DNA from: Salvator merianae
Taxonomy: Eukaryota; Chordata; Lepidosauria; Squamata; Teiidae
Assembly: GCA_003586115.2 (NCBI GenBank)
Contig: QVOM02000116.1
Span: forward strand, 44,711,024-44,775,023
Length of the DNA: 64,000 bases
Reading direction: 5' to 3'
The notes beneath the pieces were generated by a model, which saw nothing but the letters and a program-made list of their open reading frames with translations, was not told where the DNA came from and made no database searches. Shown in pieces: positions 10,838-22,808 of the stretch. A program made the position numbers and the translations under genes. The stretch's first letter is position 1, and every line of letters starts with the position of its first letter.

Positions 10838-11745
10838 GTACAAGCAGTGCAGAAGTGAAAGAGAATCGTAATACTGGCAACCTAGAAGATCATCCTGTAA
10901 CCTCGAGTGAAAGATCCAGAGTGGGGTCTTCCAGCATCAAAAGGAAAAGGCCCCTAGAAGAGGGGAACAGTGGACATTTCTGCAAACTCCAGCTCATCTG
11001 GAAGAAGGTCTCGTGGTCAGTAACACCAAAGAATGCTCTGGTCCAGCTACATGAACTTAAGCCTGGGTTACAATACAAGATGGTTTCCCAGACAGGCCCT
11101 GTTCATGCACCAGTGTTTGCAGTTGCAGTGGAAGTAAATGGACTCACGTTTGAAGGCACTGGACCAACAAAAAAGAAGGCCAAAATGAGGGCCGCAGAGC
11201 TAGCCCTCAAGTCTTTTGTTCAGTTCCCCAATGCGTGTCAAGCTCACTTTGCCATGGGAAATTGTTTCAACCCTTCCACAGATTTTACTTCAGACCAGGC
11301 AGATTTTCCAGACACTCTGTTCAAGGAGTTTGAACCATCTGCGGACAGTAAGGACTTTTCAGTCTACACTCCTGTTAATAATGAATTGCTGTCTACGGCC
11401 TACAGGCGTGGGCGGTTACTCTACCACACATTGGACTTAATGGGCCACACTAAGCAAAACAATTGCAAAACGGTATCTGCCGCCGAGAGCGAAAAGAACC
11501 CAGTGGTTTTGCTTAATGAGCTGCGGTCAGGACTGAGGTACGTCTGCCTCTCAGAGACGGTGGAAAAGCAGCACATCAAGAGCTTTGTGATGGCTGTGAG
11601 AGTGGATGGGAGAACATTTGAAGGCTCAGGACGGAGCAAGAAGCTGGCCAAAGGTCAAGCAGCCCAGGCTGCCCTTCAAGCCCTCTTTAACATTCGGCTG
11701 CCCAATCACATTCCCAGCAGGAGTAAATGTAATCATTTGCCACAG
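10838..11745 (+). CDS. ADARB2: ADARB2 internal exon encoding both dsRNA-binding domains
   Basis: Internal coding exon of ADARB2 (RED2/ADAR3), a nuclear dsRNA-binding, deaminase-like protein of the ADAR family. ADARB2 is known to lack editing activity and is thought to compete with ADAR and ADARB1 for RNA. The exon starts with the last two bases of a split codon (A|GT gives Ser), then 302 codons from [11 protein letters not shown] to HLPQ, with no stop. In exon residue numbers: a basic nuclear-localisation-like [10 protein letters not shown] at 34-43; dsRBD1 about 63-127, with [11 protein letters not shown], the GPVHAP loop and the RNA-contacting KKKAK; a linker with [16 protein letters not shown] at 146-161; dsRBD2 about 220-285, with [23 protein letters not shown] and [25 protein letters not shown] and the AEVKENRN start match ADARB2 better than the paralogue ADARB1 (from memory of the family). 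The catalytic deaminase domain lies on later exons that are not recognised here. The exon is intact, so the locus is probably functional. Confidence 0.96.
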
Positions 11746-11751
11746 GTGAGA
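11743..11751 (+). promoter_or_regulatory. ADARB2: 5' splice site (donor) of the ADARB2 dsRBD exon
   Basis: CAG|gtgaga is a near-consensus donor. The exon ends at 11745 after a complete Gln codon (phase 0), where known ADARB2 continues into the deaminase domain. If the intron is retained, translation adds five residues (VRAIR) and stops at TAG 11761-11763. Confidence 0.93.
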
Positions 11752-12860
11752 GCAATCAGGTAGCCACTGCCAGGCTGAAGGATGGATGGGGTTTGGTGTT
11801 CTAGCCATAAATTGTGACTGTATCAAAACACTCCCTCACAGTTGAGTAATTGCTTGTTACTGTGGCAGGGAAGCCACACACTAAGGCCTTTGCATATGCT
11901 TCGCTTCCTACACCACCAAGAGCCACTGTTTGGGCCTTTTCCAAACCGAGACTAGGCAAATATTTCAGGCAGCGATCATAAGGCTGCCGCACGCCATGAA
12001 GGCAGAGATCTGCCTTTTTGATTACCAGGATGCAATTGCTCTTGAGGGGAGGGAAAAAGTCAGTAACATTTGATATGCTGTCCTTGCTCCTTGTTCTTCT
12101 GTCAAGTTATGTATAGATAAAGGGATACTGATCTTTAAAATAACCCACGGTGCACACCATGACTTTTTTTTCCAGATCTCATTTCCAAACAACTTTGCTT
12201 CTGGCGAGGCTTAAAGAGCTTTGTGTGTGGTTGTCAAAAATCTGACTGAGAGAAAAAGTATTACGCCCGTGGGACCCCAAAACAGGGGGAGATACTGTAC
12301 AAAAAACAGGGGAGGCCTCTGTGTTGTCTTGCTAATTGCATGTTTGTGTGGTTCTTAGCATTTTTATAAAAAACAAAAAAGAAGAAAGCAAGATATATAT
12401 ATAGCAGAAAAGTTGCAGGATAATGGATAACAAGCTAAAGAGTTTCACATTTGAAGAATGTCACTAGTTTTGAGTTGTCTTTTATTTTCCAGACAATAAT
12501 TTGAAATATAGGTAAGTTACAACTGGTTTCAATGATGCAGGAAGACTGAATCAAGTGTGGATGTTATTGTCTTCATCCTCGGATTACTGTTGGCCATGGT
12601 GTTGCTTGTTACAGGGCTGCCATAGTTCATAAGAGCCTGGGCAAGATTCCTATGAATGTGGAAATTTCTTTGCTTTTTCCAAGTAATGGACAAGACTGGT
12701 TGAAACCACCACTGAATATTTTTGAAGGGGTTCTTGTTCTCATTGACTGCTACTGGCATTTATTGGTTATCCTTACATATTTGGGAAAGGGAATCTCACA
12801 TGGTGCATCAAGATTAAGACATTGGAATCTAGAATGGATGCCCTTGCCCTAAAAGTCTAA
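11746..12860. other. ADARB2: Proximal downstream intron, nothing recognised
   Basis: Unique-looking sequence after the donor site. No further exon or repeat family recognised. A short (AT)n run lies at about 12393-12402. Confidence 0.6.
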
Positions 12861-13311
12861 GGGTGTGATCAGATGGGGCTCTTATCAATCACCTCTTTTA
12901 GAAAATGCACCCTTTCTGTAGATGAACAAAAAAACCAAGCATTCAAATAGTTAAACAAATAAGCCTACCTCATATTTCCATATGTTGCTTTTCCTTCACC
13001 TTGAAGTCTGGCAATGCCTTCCTAACAACTTACAAATGCTCACCACTAATTGGCCACTCACCTGTCCAGCTTTCTGTGGCCCTGGTTGTTCATGTGCCAG
13101 AAGCTTTTGTTCCCATGCTGTGATTAGCTACATTTCTTTCCTCTGTGGCCCTGCCCAATGCAACTGAAAGTGTCACATTCAGTGTTATTTTACCCAATAT
13201 GAGGAAAAGATGCCCATTCCTAGGCTTCAGGATGGGGTAAGGTGATTTTGGGGATTTTATGTCTGCTCTTATAGCCAGAGCGTGTCTCATTAAGCATGTC
13301 TGTTCACATCC
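12861..13311. mobile_element. Family D terminal-inverted-repeat element
   Basis: Left end gggtgtgatcagatgg, right end tctgttcacatccg, inverted with mismatches. The interior includes gctcaccactaattggccac, matched at 22971-22991 in the second copy (22809-23241). About 450 bp, no coding capacity. Confidence 0.65.
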
Positions 13312-14440
13312 GTAGTGAAAGATAATACAGCTGTATGTGTCAGTTGTAAATGCTGTGTACTGTAGAGTGGGGATTTTTGTTAGAATTTGATGGAGATTTG
13401 TGCCCAGTTTTGTGCTCTCAGGCTTACCTCACCTCAGTTCTGTCACCATGTGTTCCTTTTTATGTTGCCTTCTTTTCATATGGATGAAGCAATCATGCTG
13501 CTTGAGGTTTGAATCCCATTTCAGACTCTAGAATTACTGTGTCTACTACAGGTGTGCCTGGTTTTGGACATGTTTAAAACTTGTTCACCAGGGAAACAAG
13601 TTAACAGATACAAGTGCTTAGAGTTTAACTTTTAAAAGGAACTGGGGGAGAGAAAGAAGCACTGATGCGGACATGATAGACTTCTGTCGCAAGCACTATG
13701 AGTAAAGCACTGTCAGCAGAACTTACATTCACACACAGTTTAAGAATCATTAAGGGCACTCGCAGATGACTATAACTGAAGATATCAGGGGCATCTTTTC
13801 AATAAAGCAAAATAGTTTCTGGAGCAAATACAAGGAATATTTTGCGCAGTGTTATCCCTCTTTTTCTCTAAGTCTACATATGGCTTCTCAATCCCATTTT
13901 ATTATCACAACAAATATGATTGAGAATCAAGGTTCTGACTGAAGGTTATTCCAAAAGATAGGTACCAAAGCAGGGATTTCTACATGGATCTTAGGTCCAG
14001 GTTTACCTAAGAATGAGCATAGCCCAATGAATCTGGTCCCTTTTTCATCGTCCCCTTCCTGACTTCTGAACTGCATCATTTCTTGGGAGAGCAGGAGTTT
14101 GCAATAATTTGCTCTTCTTGGCTAAATTAAATTCTGTACCACTATGCATCGTGCAAATTGCCTAAGTAATGCTATCTAGACTGCTTAAATAACATTATAA
14201 ACAGCTTTCTGTATGTGCAAGTAGCATTAAATTGCACAAGTAATGTTAAGTGCACAGTTCGATGGCAACCACAGACACGCACCAAAAAAGAAAAACAGGG
14301 CTGGGGACACAATAATTGGAAAAGCACATGCAGCTCACAAGATGTTGTCTGCCGCTGTAAACTGCTTCCATATCACTTAACCGTCCAGAGGTTTTTGTGC
14401 AGTTCTTTGTTTAAATAAAACTTATTATCAGTGACCTATC
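13312..14440. other. Intronic sequence, nothing recognised
   Basis: No gene or repeat family recognised by eye. Confidence 0.55.
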
Positions 14441-14443
14441 CCG

Positions 14444-14577
14444 CCCCCCCCCCCCCCGCAGACTTCTGCAACATCTTTAATAGCTTTCATTTACAAATGG
14501 GGAAAAAACACCATAAACTATTTTTTTTTTAAAAAAAAAGAGTAAATCATAACACAAATTCTGGGGGGGGGGGGGGG
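14444..14577. repeat. C14 tract and G15 tract facing each other
   Basis: A run of 14 C (14444-14457) and a run of 15 G (14563-14577) lie about 105 bp apart, with adjacent T and A runs (14521-14539) between them. In single strands the C and G runs can pair with each other. The exact run lengths are sequencing-sensitive. Confidence 0.85.
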
Positions 14578-16289
14578 TTTGCTATACAACACCCACATTC
14601 TTTCCAAAATAATTTCTCCTAAAATCACTCTGCGTCCTATTTTTTATTTATCTTTTGTAAATATTCTTTGGCAAATTATAGGTTTATCTTACAGGGCGCA
14701 AAATACAGGTAATCTGTGAAGGGGGCTGTGATGCCTCTGTGGAGAAGTAGTTGGCAGTGTGTGGTGTATCTTGTGCAGCTCTTCTCATTGGACTTAACAA
14801 CATGACAGGATCTAGTATCCCTTCCTTTGCCTGAGAGAGAACTGTATAAAAATTTAGTCCCAAGGTACAGCAGATGCATAGATGCATTGCTCTAGATGTT
14901 CCTGATATACCACTCTCATCACTCCATTATGGCTGGTACTGGTACGGAATGATGACAGTTGTAATTGAACAGCTGGAGGGATGCAGTTGAGCAACCCTGC
15001 ACTACAAGAATAAGAAAAAGCAGAACTGAGGATATATTTATGCCACTCAGGCATGGTCTTGCCTTCAGTGATAGAGACATGTAACATGAAGCATCATCTA
15101 GTTCTATTGGAAGTCAACAGATTGATTTGCTGTTTTCAGGACTTCCCTTCCTTCACTGGACATTAGGATTTAGGCTGTCTCTTCAGCCAGCTACAGGAAA
15201 TTTCCAATAGTATGCAATCCCCAGTGAAGGGCATGGGTTTTCTATGTTAAGGGCTTGGGTTAGGTCTATATGTTTCTTTGGGCCTGTTGGCACTTATAAC
15301 AGTAGAACATTCTAATTAGCAGGGTTCGGGCTGGCCAGGGTTGGGTACGGTGAGGAGTGTTTGCACCTGTCAGTGCTGGAATGCTTCATGAGCCGACCAG
15401 CAGGGGAAGCAGTGCGAATGGGAATGCGCTAGTTACGTAGCTGTGTCCAGACCCATTTAAAAACCCAATAAAATATTATATCATATAAAAATAGCATCAT
15501 TCCACAAATGAGATAATGAAGGAATTTCCTAAATCAGTTCTTCTATGTATGACAGGATTGGTGGAGACCAGGGGGGTTCAAGAGATCTGTTATTGAACCG
15601 AACTTTCACACAGTTTGAACGCTTCAGTTTGTTATGGAACAAACCAGTGGGGTTTCTAATCTGACAGTTCATTGGTTCAATCCTCCCACCCTCGTTGCAT
15701 TCCTGGCCTCCCAGAATTTCACCCTTACCTTTTTGCATCCCATCTTGCAGGCAGTTTGGGCTGGGCCACTGCCACCTGCCATGTGGTTCTTCAGCCTGTG
15801 ATCATCTTGCTTTTCTGGCTTACTATGCTTTCTGCCATAGGACATTATGGGTCCTCCAGCAGACCAAACTGGTGAACAAGTGAGTGAACTTGGTCAATCC
15901 CATTCAACCCACACCTGGTCTGCATGGAGGTCAATGGTCCTCTATTCTCGACGGCCTAGTAGACTAGGAAAGCAGTTGGATCAGTCTACAAAAAAAAATG
16001 TGTGACTGAATACACTGGGAGGAGGCCATGGATGCAATCAAGGGAGGCCGTGATCATAGGGAAACAAAGAGAGGTGACTGTGACGCAGTCGGAATAGGTC
16101 ATAACATGATCAGAGTAGGCTGTGGGCATGGGGAAAACAATTGGAGGAGGCCAAAAACACATTGAGGGGGTTGACAGTCCGTTCACAAACTGCCAGACTT
16201 GTTTGTAGAACCAGGCTGCTGGTTTGAAATTCATTAAAATTGGTCTGTCCAAAGACACATTTCAGTTTGATGCTAACTGGACTGCAAGT
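14578..16289. other. Intronic sequence with degenerate foldback debris
   Basis: About 14890-15000 contains a worn family F-like copy (ctctagatgttcctgatata, then gatgacagttgtaattgaac). The remainder, including 15530-15920 with several CCAAT-like words, gave no recognised gene or family. Confidence 0.45.
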
Positions 16290-16740
16290 GCAGGTGTCTA
16301 TACAGCCCAAGCCATTTAGGCCTTATAGGTTAAGGTTAACACCTTGAATTGGGCTCGGTAGTGAACTGGCAGCCAGTGCAGCTCTTTTAAGACCAGCATG
16401 ATATGCATCTGGCCAGCTGTTCCAGTCAGCAGTCTTGCTGCTGCATTCAGCACCAGTTGCAGCTTCCGAACTGTCTTCATGGGCAGCCCCATGTAAAGCA
16501 CGTTACAGTAATCCAGTCTGGAAGTTACCAAAGCATGGATTACTGTGACCAGATTATCTCTGTCCAGAAGGGGTCATAGTTGGCGAACCAGCCGTACTAG
16601 AGGTATGCATTCTTGGCCACTGCCTCCACCTGAGTTTCAAGTGTAAGAGTCCAAGAATACACCCAGATTCCACACCTGCCCATTCCAGGGCAAAGGAACC
16701 CCATCAAGGATCAGATGCCTTTCTTAAGACATTTGCATTT
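16290..16740 (-). mobile_element. CR1/L3-type LINE fragment, RT C-terminal region
   Basis: The minus strand encodes SRLDYCNVLYMGLPMKTV, then AAARLLTGT and ELHWLPVHYRAQFKVL, the conserved segment after the reverse transcriptase of CR1/L3 LINEs. The same segment is on the plus strand at 40925-41120. Interrupted by stops and truncated at both ends. Confidence 0.85.
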
Positions 16741-16884
16741 CTTAAGACATAAGTAGTTTTCCTGTCTGACTGTTGTTCTCAGCTGCACTGTGCAGATGGA
16801 GCAAAGTAGCCTGACCACATGTTTAACAAAATACCATCTGCGATGGGACTCCCCAAGGTGACCCTTGGGGTCACCAGACAGATT

Positions 16885-16998
16885 AAGGGCAATTCCACAC
16901 TACCTAGCAAGCATACTAGGAACTTCCCTTGGGTGCAGAAGTGAGACTTCTACTATACGAGCTCGGTGAGTAAGCCAGCCAGTGCAGAATCATCCTTG
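16885..16998. mobile_element. Family B short terminal-inverted-repeat element
   Basis: Left end agggcaattccacactacc, right end agccagtgcagaatcatcct, inverted copies of each other. Family members at 21813-21942 and 47135-47456 share the right-end block ccagtgcagaat. About 115 bp. Confidence 0.65.
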
Positions 16999-17905
16999 TT
17001 TCACCTCACTCTATCCACTGGTGCTTCTCCTTCTTTGTCCTAGCAGCCTAGTAACATGGAAGGCTGAAGTGTGAGAAGGGAAAAGTAGAGCAGAAACAAC
17101 TCTAGAAAAAGCTTAACTATTTTACTTAGAAAAAAATAGTACAAAATAGCATAAGAGGCAGTGAGGTACAAAATAAAACAACGTGGACAGAGTCTTGATA
17201 TATTCCAGTTCTGTAGTCCAAAGTCTTAGGAGAGTTGGAACAGCTTCCTACCACAGCGTTAGTCTTTCTTTCTCTTTTCTAGCCTGCTTCCTCGTCGTTC
17301 TACCAGCAGCTTCTGTGGAGCCTCTGATTTCAGTCAGTTTCTCAAAATTCTGCTTACTGCTGCTCTTCTGCTCTGCCTTCTTCTGCCTTCTTTGAGACTC
17401 CCTTATGAGTGTTTCCTTTAGGTTGCTTCCAGTCCAACTTATGTACATGCCAAGCCAGCACAGTTCTTCCAAATGCCAGTACCCACATTTCTCTTTGTTT
17501 ATTTTTTCCCAAGTAGAGGAGGATAGGTTTTCCCAGCAGGCCAAGCAACATGGTCATGCACACCAGGCCTCATAGGTGATCTGTCACATTCAAGGCCTTC
17601 CAGAAAGTGAAGGTATGTATGGCCTGTGAAGGGTGACTAGAAAGAAATTACATACCTTGCCAACACAGAGCAGTGTTACAGCCAAATAGCGTAAGAACAA
17701 CGGCAACAGGATTACATACCCTCCAGTCCCTAGCCCCATCCCTAGCCTCAGGCTATTGGTGGCTCAGCCTCAGCCCAGCCCTGCCCGTAGTCCCACCTAT
17801 AATCCCACCCATACTGGCCCACCCCAAGCCCCACCCATAGCCCAAAGCTATAGTTGGCCTCGTCCCGTCAAAATATGCCCCCCCCAAAAAAAATTCTATG
17901 CCAAT
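16999..17905. other. Intronic sequence, C-rich in the right part
   Basis: No gene. 17720-17840 is a C-rich low-complexity stretch (cccacccatactggcccacc). Opposed open frames at 17183-17563 look like chance frames in pyrimidine-rich DNA. Confidence 0.5.
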
Positions 17906-18060
17906 AAAATGCCAGGAAGGCAAAAAAAAAAAAAAAAAATGCAAAGCAAAAATGCCAGAAAAATGCCAGAAAAATGCCAGATTGCCAAATAAAAAAAACA
18001 ATCAATTATTTTTGTGCCAAAATATGCCAAAAAAATTGGCAGTTGGCACTTTATTTGCCA
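17906..18060. repeat. A-rich tract with tandem TGCCAGAAAAA units
   Basis: Contains an A run of about 18 near 17922-17939, then three tandem units of atgccagaaaa type (17950-17982), then further tgcca words to 18060. A low-complexity satellite-like patch. Confidence 0.75.
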
Positions 18061-18878
18061 ACTCAGTCACCCATGGAAAAGCAGACTGACCAGCATTTGG
18101 AAGAACAGACCAGCTCAGGTTAGCAGATAGGTAAGATTTGGGTGGGAGGAGAGAAAAACCCCTCCCCCCCTGCCCAGCTCAGTTTGCTATTGGAAATTTA
18201 GCCCTGAAATTCAAGCAAAATTAAGTGCAGTGGCCAGTTTCTCAAAACTGTTGTAAACATGGCCCAGGACCTTCCTAATGCAAATGTCATGGCCTTAATA
18301 AATCTCCTTTTTTCATGCTTCCTTTACTTCTGCATCTTACCAAGTATTTTAGCTAAATCAGCCTTAATTTTCCATCTTTTAGTTTTATAATAAATGTTAG
18401 TTATTCAGCTCTTTTCAGCCTTAAGGAAACTAACCTCCTTACTCAACTCCTTCTACAGGATCACCCTAAGTTACAGATTGGTGTTTGTAAAATGTTAATT
18501 AAATGCAATGTACAATCTAAATTTCATTGCTCAGGGTATAAAATTCAATAAAACAATCCTAGAGCTTTATAAGGAAAACTACTGAAATTATTCAAAGTGT
18601 GATTCTGTCATCAGTAATTAAACGTTATTCATTTCTTAAAACCAGGGCTTCATTTGCTGACACCGTAAAATAAGAAAGGTTGTTTTTTTAAAAAAAGCAA
18701 ATGTTTACTATCCAGTCTAGCAATTTCTCATAGAGAAGAGCAACGCAGCACATGTAGAAAGCAAAGACATGGACCATTCACTTAAATGAAAGCAATAGGC
18801 TTTTGTGTGGATTGTTATAACCACAATAACCTCTAATAACAATCCCTTTCACGCTGATTAGACTGGGCAGATGGCAGA

Positions 18879-18906
18879 GGGGCCAGGGGCGGGGCTGGGG
18901 CTGGGG
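18879..18906 (+). promoter_or_regulatory. Five-tract G-quadruplex motif with GC box
   Basis: Five GGGG runs separated by 3, 1, 2 and 2 bases, ending ggggctggggctggggc: a canonical quadruplex-forming pattern on the sense strand. It contains the GC-box word ggggcggggc, and an octamer word ATGCAAAT follows at 18935-18942. These could mark a regulatory site, but the sequence alone does not prove it. Confidence 0.7.
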
Positions 18907-19806
18907 CTTTGCACCTTTAATACCCAAGCAAAAGATGCAAATTCAGTACATGTAGCTTGTAATGAAACCAATACCCGACCATTTTTCCTTTTCTGTGAAC
19001 TTTCTGCAAAGGTTGTACACAGAGTCATGTCTTCACATTAAATAAGAGTTCAAGGTGTTGTCAACTATCTCCATAAAAAGCAGTAATATTATACAATAAT
19101 TAGTAATAATAATTATTGATAATTAGCCGTTACAGTCAGGTTGAGATTTGAGATGCTTCCATCTGGGGCTTCAGTGAGCCAGCAATCATGTCTTATTCCA
19201 GATAGTCCAAATAGGCACTGACATACTTAGGCTGCATCCACACAGCCTTTGGAAAGGGCAGAGTCTGGGCCAGGAATCATGGGACTCATCTCTGGGGTGG
19301 ACAGCAAAGTATACAGATATTGTTCGCTGATGTGAGAGGAACTCTCTGTGCAAGAGCAATGTTTCTACAGGGAACCGCTCCCTGGACGACTGGAATAAAT
19401 GGCCAGAAGTTGGCCATTTTTTCTGTGCTCTGGAAAAGGTCTCCATGGCTGGTAACTTGTATGTTCCCCCTCTGTGCATTCACACAGAGGGAGGCAAATT
19501 TCACCATTCTGAGAAAGTAGTTTTTCCCCGGTTACAGGAAAAGCAGTTTGCAAAGTGGTTGAACCAGGATGGAAGTTTCCCAGGGATGGGCAAATTTGGA
19601 AGCAGTGTCCTTCTTCCAACCCAGAAACTGTGTTGCTTTTTCCATTGTAGATTTTTTTTAAAAAAGTTGTGCCCATACTGCAGTTTTAAGGAGGTTGCAT
19701 GTGGGTGTTCCTGGGCAAGATGAGAAGACACACTCTTCTTTTTTTTCTTTTCAAGGCAGCCAATCCCTGTTGATAATTTCTGTTGTTGTTTAAAATGGTT
19801 TTAACT
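18907..19806. other. Intronic sequence, nothing firmly recognised
   Basis: About 19228 begins with aggctgcatccacacagcc, a word like the ends of other foldback repeats here (compare 55868), but a second end was not found. Frames on both strands at 19186-19731 have no protein resemblance. Confidence 0.45.
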
Positions 19807-19925
19807 TGATTTATTTATTTAAAACATTTATATGCTACTTTGTCATCCACAACATCCGGAAGCAGATTGCAATATAAATCTAAAAACAAGGTTAAAAACA
19901 ACCAAGTATTAAAACAGAATGGGCC
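19807..19925 (-). mobile_element. LINE 3' tail fragment
   Basis: Starts ttgatttatttatttaaaac, then atttatatgctactttgtc and agcagattgcaatataaatc. This is a reverse-oriented LINE/SINE ending similar to 2946-3100. Confidence 0.55.
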
Positions 19926-21812
19926 TGGATCAGGGGTGATGGGAAATCCACAAGCTGAACATAAGCAAGACAGCACTCCATGATACCGGGAGTTTTAAAT
20001 GAGCAAGTGGTGTATTAACATTTTAAATAGAGGAACGTCAAGCAGACAGAATGTGCCCAGGGGAGTCAATCAAATGCAGTGGTAACTTCCCCCTGCCATA
20101 TGTGTACTGGACCCCTAACAGCAAGTCAGCCCCACCTGGTGGTACTACCCATACCCTTGCATGGCGGTGAGCAGCAGACTTTACAAGCAAACAACTTCTT
20201 GTGCTTCACATAAAAAAAGACGAAAGGCAGCTGTCACATCCCCATTGTCATTCTACCCACAATTCCATTCAGGGGGGCTAGCTACTTCTTAGAACTTGTC
20301 GTATTAGGAACAGATCCTAAGGTCACAACAGATACACAAGGTATTCTGGTATCAGTTCCAGTACCAAACCATTCTAGTTGTTGAATCAGGGGTATTGTTG
20401 TCATTGGGAAAGACTGCCTTTTCGTCAGGGTCCCAGTAACCAAAGAGGACTCAGAAATCACTGTATCAGTCTATTGTGCCCAGCATACCCAGTAAGGCAT
20501 AATGTACTTTTGCAGAAGCCATGCTGATTTTCCTTCAGCATTGCTTGTCCCTCTGTGTGCGTTCTAATATTATCCTTAATTATGGTTTCCATCACTTTGC
20601 CTGGAACTCATGCAGGAACCATGTTGTCCAGATTTCATGAAATCATGACTGACCCCCCACTGATTTCAATTTGATATCTTTGGTCTCTTCCATTGAAACA
20701 AGTAGGGTAACAAACAAACAAATAAGCATAGGTAGAGCATACCTGTAGAGAATCCCCAAAACCTTCCTGCTGCCCTTACAGAAAAAGAAGGGCACAAAGC
20801 TAAACAGCTAAATATAAAAATGCACCTTATTGGGTTATTTTCCTCTCTTTTTAAAGGGACAGTTTGCGTAGGGGTAACAGACTTTTAAAAAGAATTCAGC
20901 CTAGCTCCAAAAAAGCTCTCAGACCTCATCCAGAACAGTTATGAAGTCTCACTTGCCTTTCCAATTCTTGCTAACTTCAACTCATGAACTGATTTAAAGC
21001 ACTCTCTTCTCTTCTCTGCAGGGAGTCCACGGCGAGACTTTCCTTGCCAATTGGGCAGTGAATGATTGCAGCTCTGAGCTGTTATTGGGAGATAGGACTT
21101 GTTTAAGAAGAGTGATACATTTCAAGCAGAGGGGCAAAACTGTGTATGTGAAGGGAAGCAGCGTCGCCATCTCATAAAGATGCCTTTGAAAGGACCCACC
21201 TTCACAGCTATCAGTTGTTTTTGCCCAGCTTTGCACAAAAGCAAGAAGCACGCTTCAAAATCCTGCTGGGCTTCATTAAAGCTCTCACTTTCCTTCTTTC
21301 CTCCCCTCTCCATGCTATTAGGAGGTGTCATGATGATCTACTTGGCACCAGTTGAAAGCTTCCTGCCTTTCAGTGTGGGACCATGGGACACAAGTGGGCA
21401 ACGTGAGGGAACACTCCTCTGACTGGGGAACAAAACAGAGCTCCTCTGCTTGAACTGTCTAGCATCCGTTCCAAAACTGCATTCTTTTATCAGTTTGTGG
21501 CTGGTATTCGGCTCACATCAAGGAAGACGTAAATTTATTCTAACCGCTTTTCATTTCCAGAAAGCAGAACAGCAGGTTGGTTTGGGCTACTGCTGAGTTC
21601 TGACTCCCTCTTGTGGTGTTCCTGACAAATCTTAGACAATCAAGTCGGACAAGACTGAAAGAGAAAGGGCAGGAAAAGCTCAAAAGGGCCAAATCCAGCA
21701 GGGAAACGTTCTGGCGCTTTTTGTTTCTAAATTGCCATATGCACCAATCAGTAAAGGCCCTCACAAGAGTAGGTCTTCAAGAGCAGTTCCTAAGTTTCAG
21801 GTACAGGAAACT
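19926..21812. other. Intronic sequence, nothing recognised
   Basis: No gene or repeat family recognised. Opposed open frames at 20994-21422 and 21540-21831 have no protein resemblance and no splice context. Confidence 0.55.
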
Positions 21813-21942
21813 AGGGGTGATTTCACACTGAGTGGTATATCGAACCAGCAAGAAGGGCCTCCCTTGGAGTACACCAGCTTTCAGAAGGAAGGCTACTAGT
21901 ATGCTTGTTGGCCTGGTATACCAGCCAGTGCAGAATTGCCCT
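21813..21942. mobile_element. Family B short terminal-inverted-repeat element
   Basis: Left end aggggtgatttcacactg, right end cagccagtgcagaattgccc. A CTA triplet sits at both outer edges (aaactaggggt and gccctaagg), which could be a 3-bp target duplication as in PIF/Harbinger elements. About 130 bp, non-coding. Confidence 0.65.
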
Positions 21943-22359
21943 AAGGACCCAATAAAAAGCAGCAGGTTTTCAACTTAAGAGGCAAACACCGCAAAGTTCT
22001 CAAGCCTTGTTGCACACCCATTGCGGAGAATGTGTGATGGTCACATCTGTTTATGCACATCTGTTAGGCCCAAACCGTCCTGTACATGTTATTGCATGAG
22101 ATATCGTAGCCACCATATTACAAGATGAAGAAAAGGACTCCGCATTTTGAACATGGCCCTCACCATGGCGTGACAAGGGGTTAAGAAAGCAGAGCCATCT
22201 CATCCAACCTGGCACAGACCAGCACTATCAGGTTCCTACTTAGCATACATCAAAGAAGTCATTCCATCCTTGGGCTGCAGGACAGGAAGGGAGGATGAGG
22301 CTATCCTCCTCCCTTCCTTCCTAATCCTTTTTTCCCATGTGCTGTTTCTTTTCTGGATT

Positions 22360-22470
22360 CTGAGCCTAAGGGCAGAGACCTGTCTAAAAATAAATTTTGC
22401 AAGCCACTCTGTGTGCCTTTTATGACTTACGGGTAGGTTAAAATGTACTAAATGAATATTTCAATTGGAC
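22360..22470 (+). mobile_element. SINE/LINE 3' tail fragment
   Basis: Contains agggcagagacctgtctaaa, caagccactctgtg and a tail ending in aaatgtactaaatgaat. This layout resembles a retroposon 3' end. Degenerate. Confidence 0.4.
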
Positions 22471-22808
22471 CAGGACCTAACAGAAGTGCTTTAAGTAAGT
22501 TGTATCAAAAGCTCATTTGAATCTCACCATGGCAATTCCTTTATCTCTTCCTTCCTCCAAAAAGCAAACACATCAGGACTACCCAATGCAGATTGGGACT
22601 AAATTGTTCAGGAAAGACATATACAGACCCTCCTTTCAGAAGATACCCTAACTGGACAACAGCCATCAATGTCCAAATACGGCCCTAGTTAAGAGTGCCA
22701 AAATTCATACTTTGGTACTTTAAAACAACCCCCCTCTCCACAGTTAAATGTAATTAGAATAGAGTGACAGAGCTACTGGCCCTGATCCTTTTAACTAAAT
22801 GATAGTAA

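Noticed and set aside
10838..11745. Assignment to the paralogue ADARB1
   Set aside because: The N-terminal [18 protein letters not shown] and [16 protein letters not shown] segments fit ADARB2. ADARB1 has different residues there and a much longer serine/proline-rich linker between the dsRBDs.
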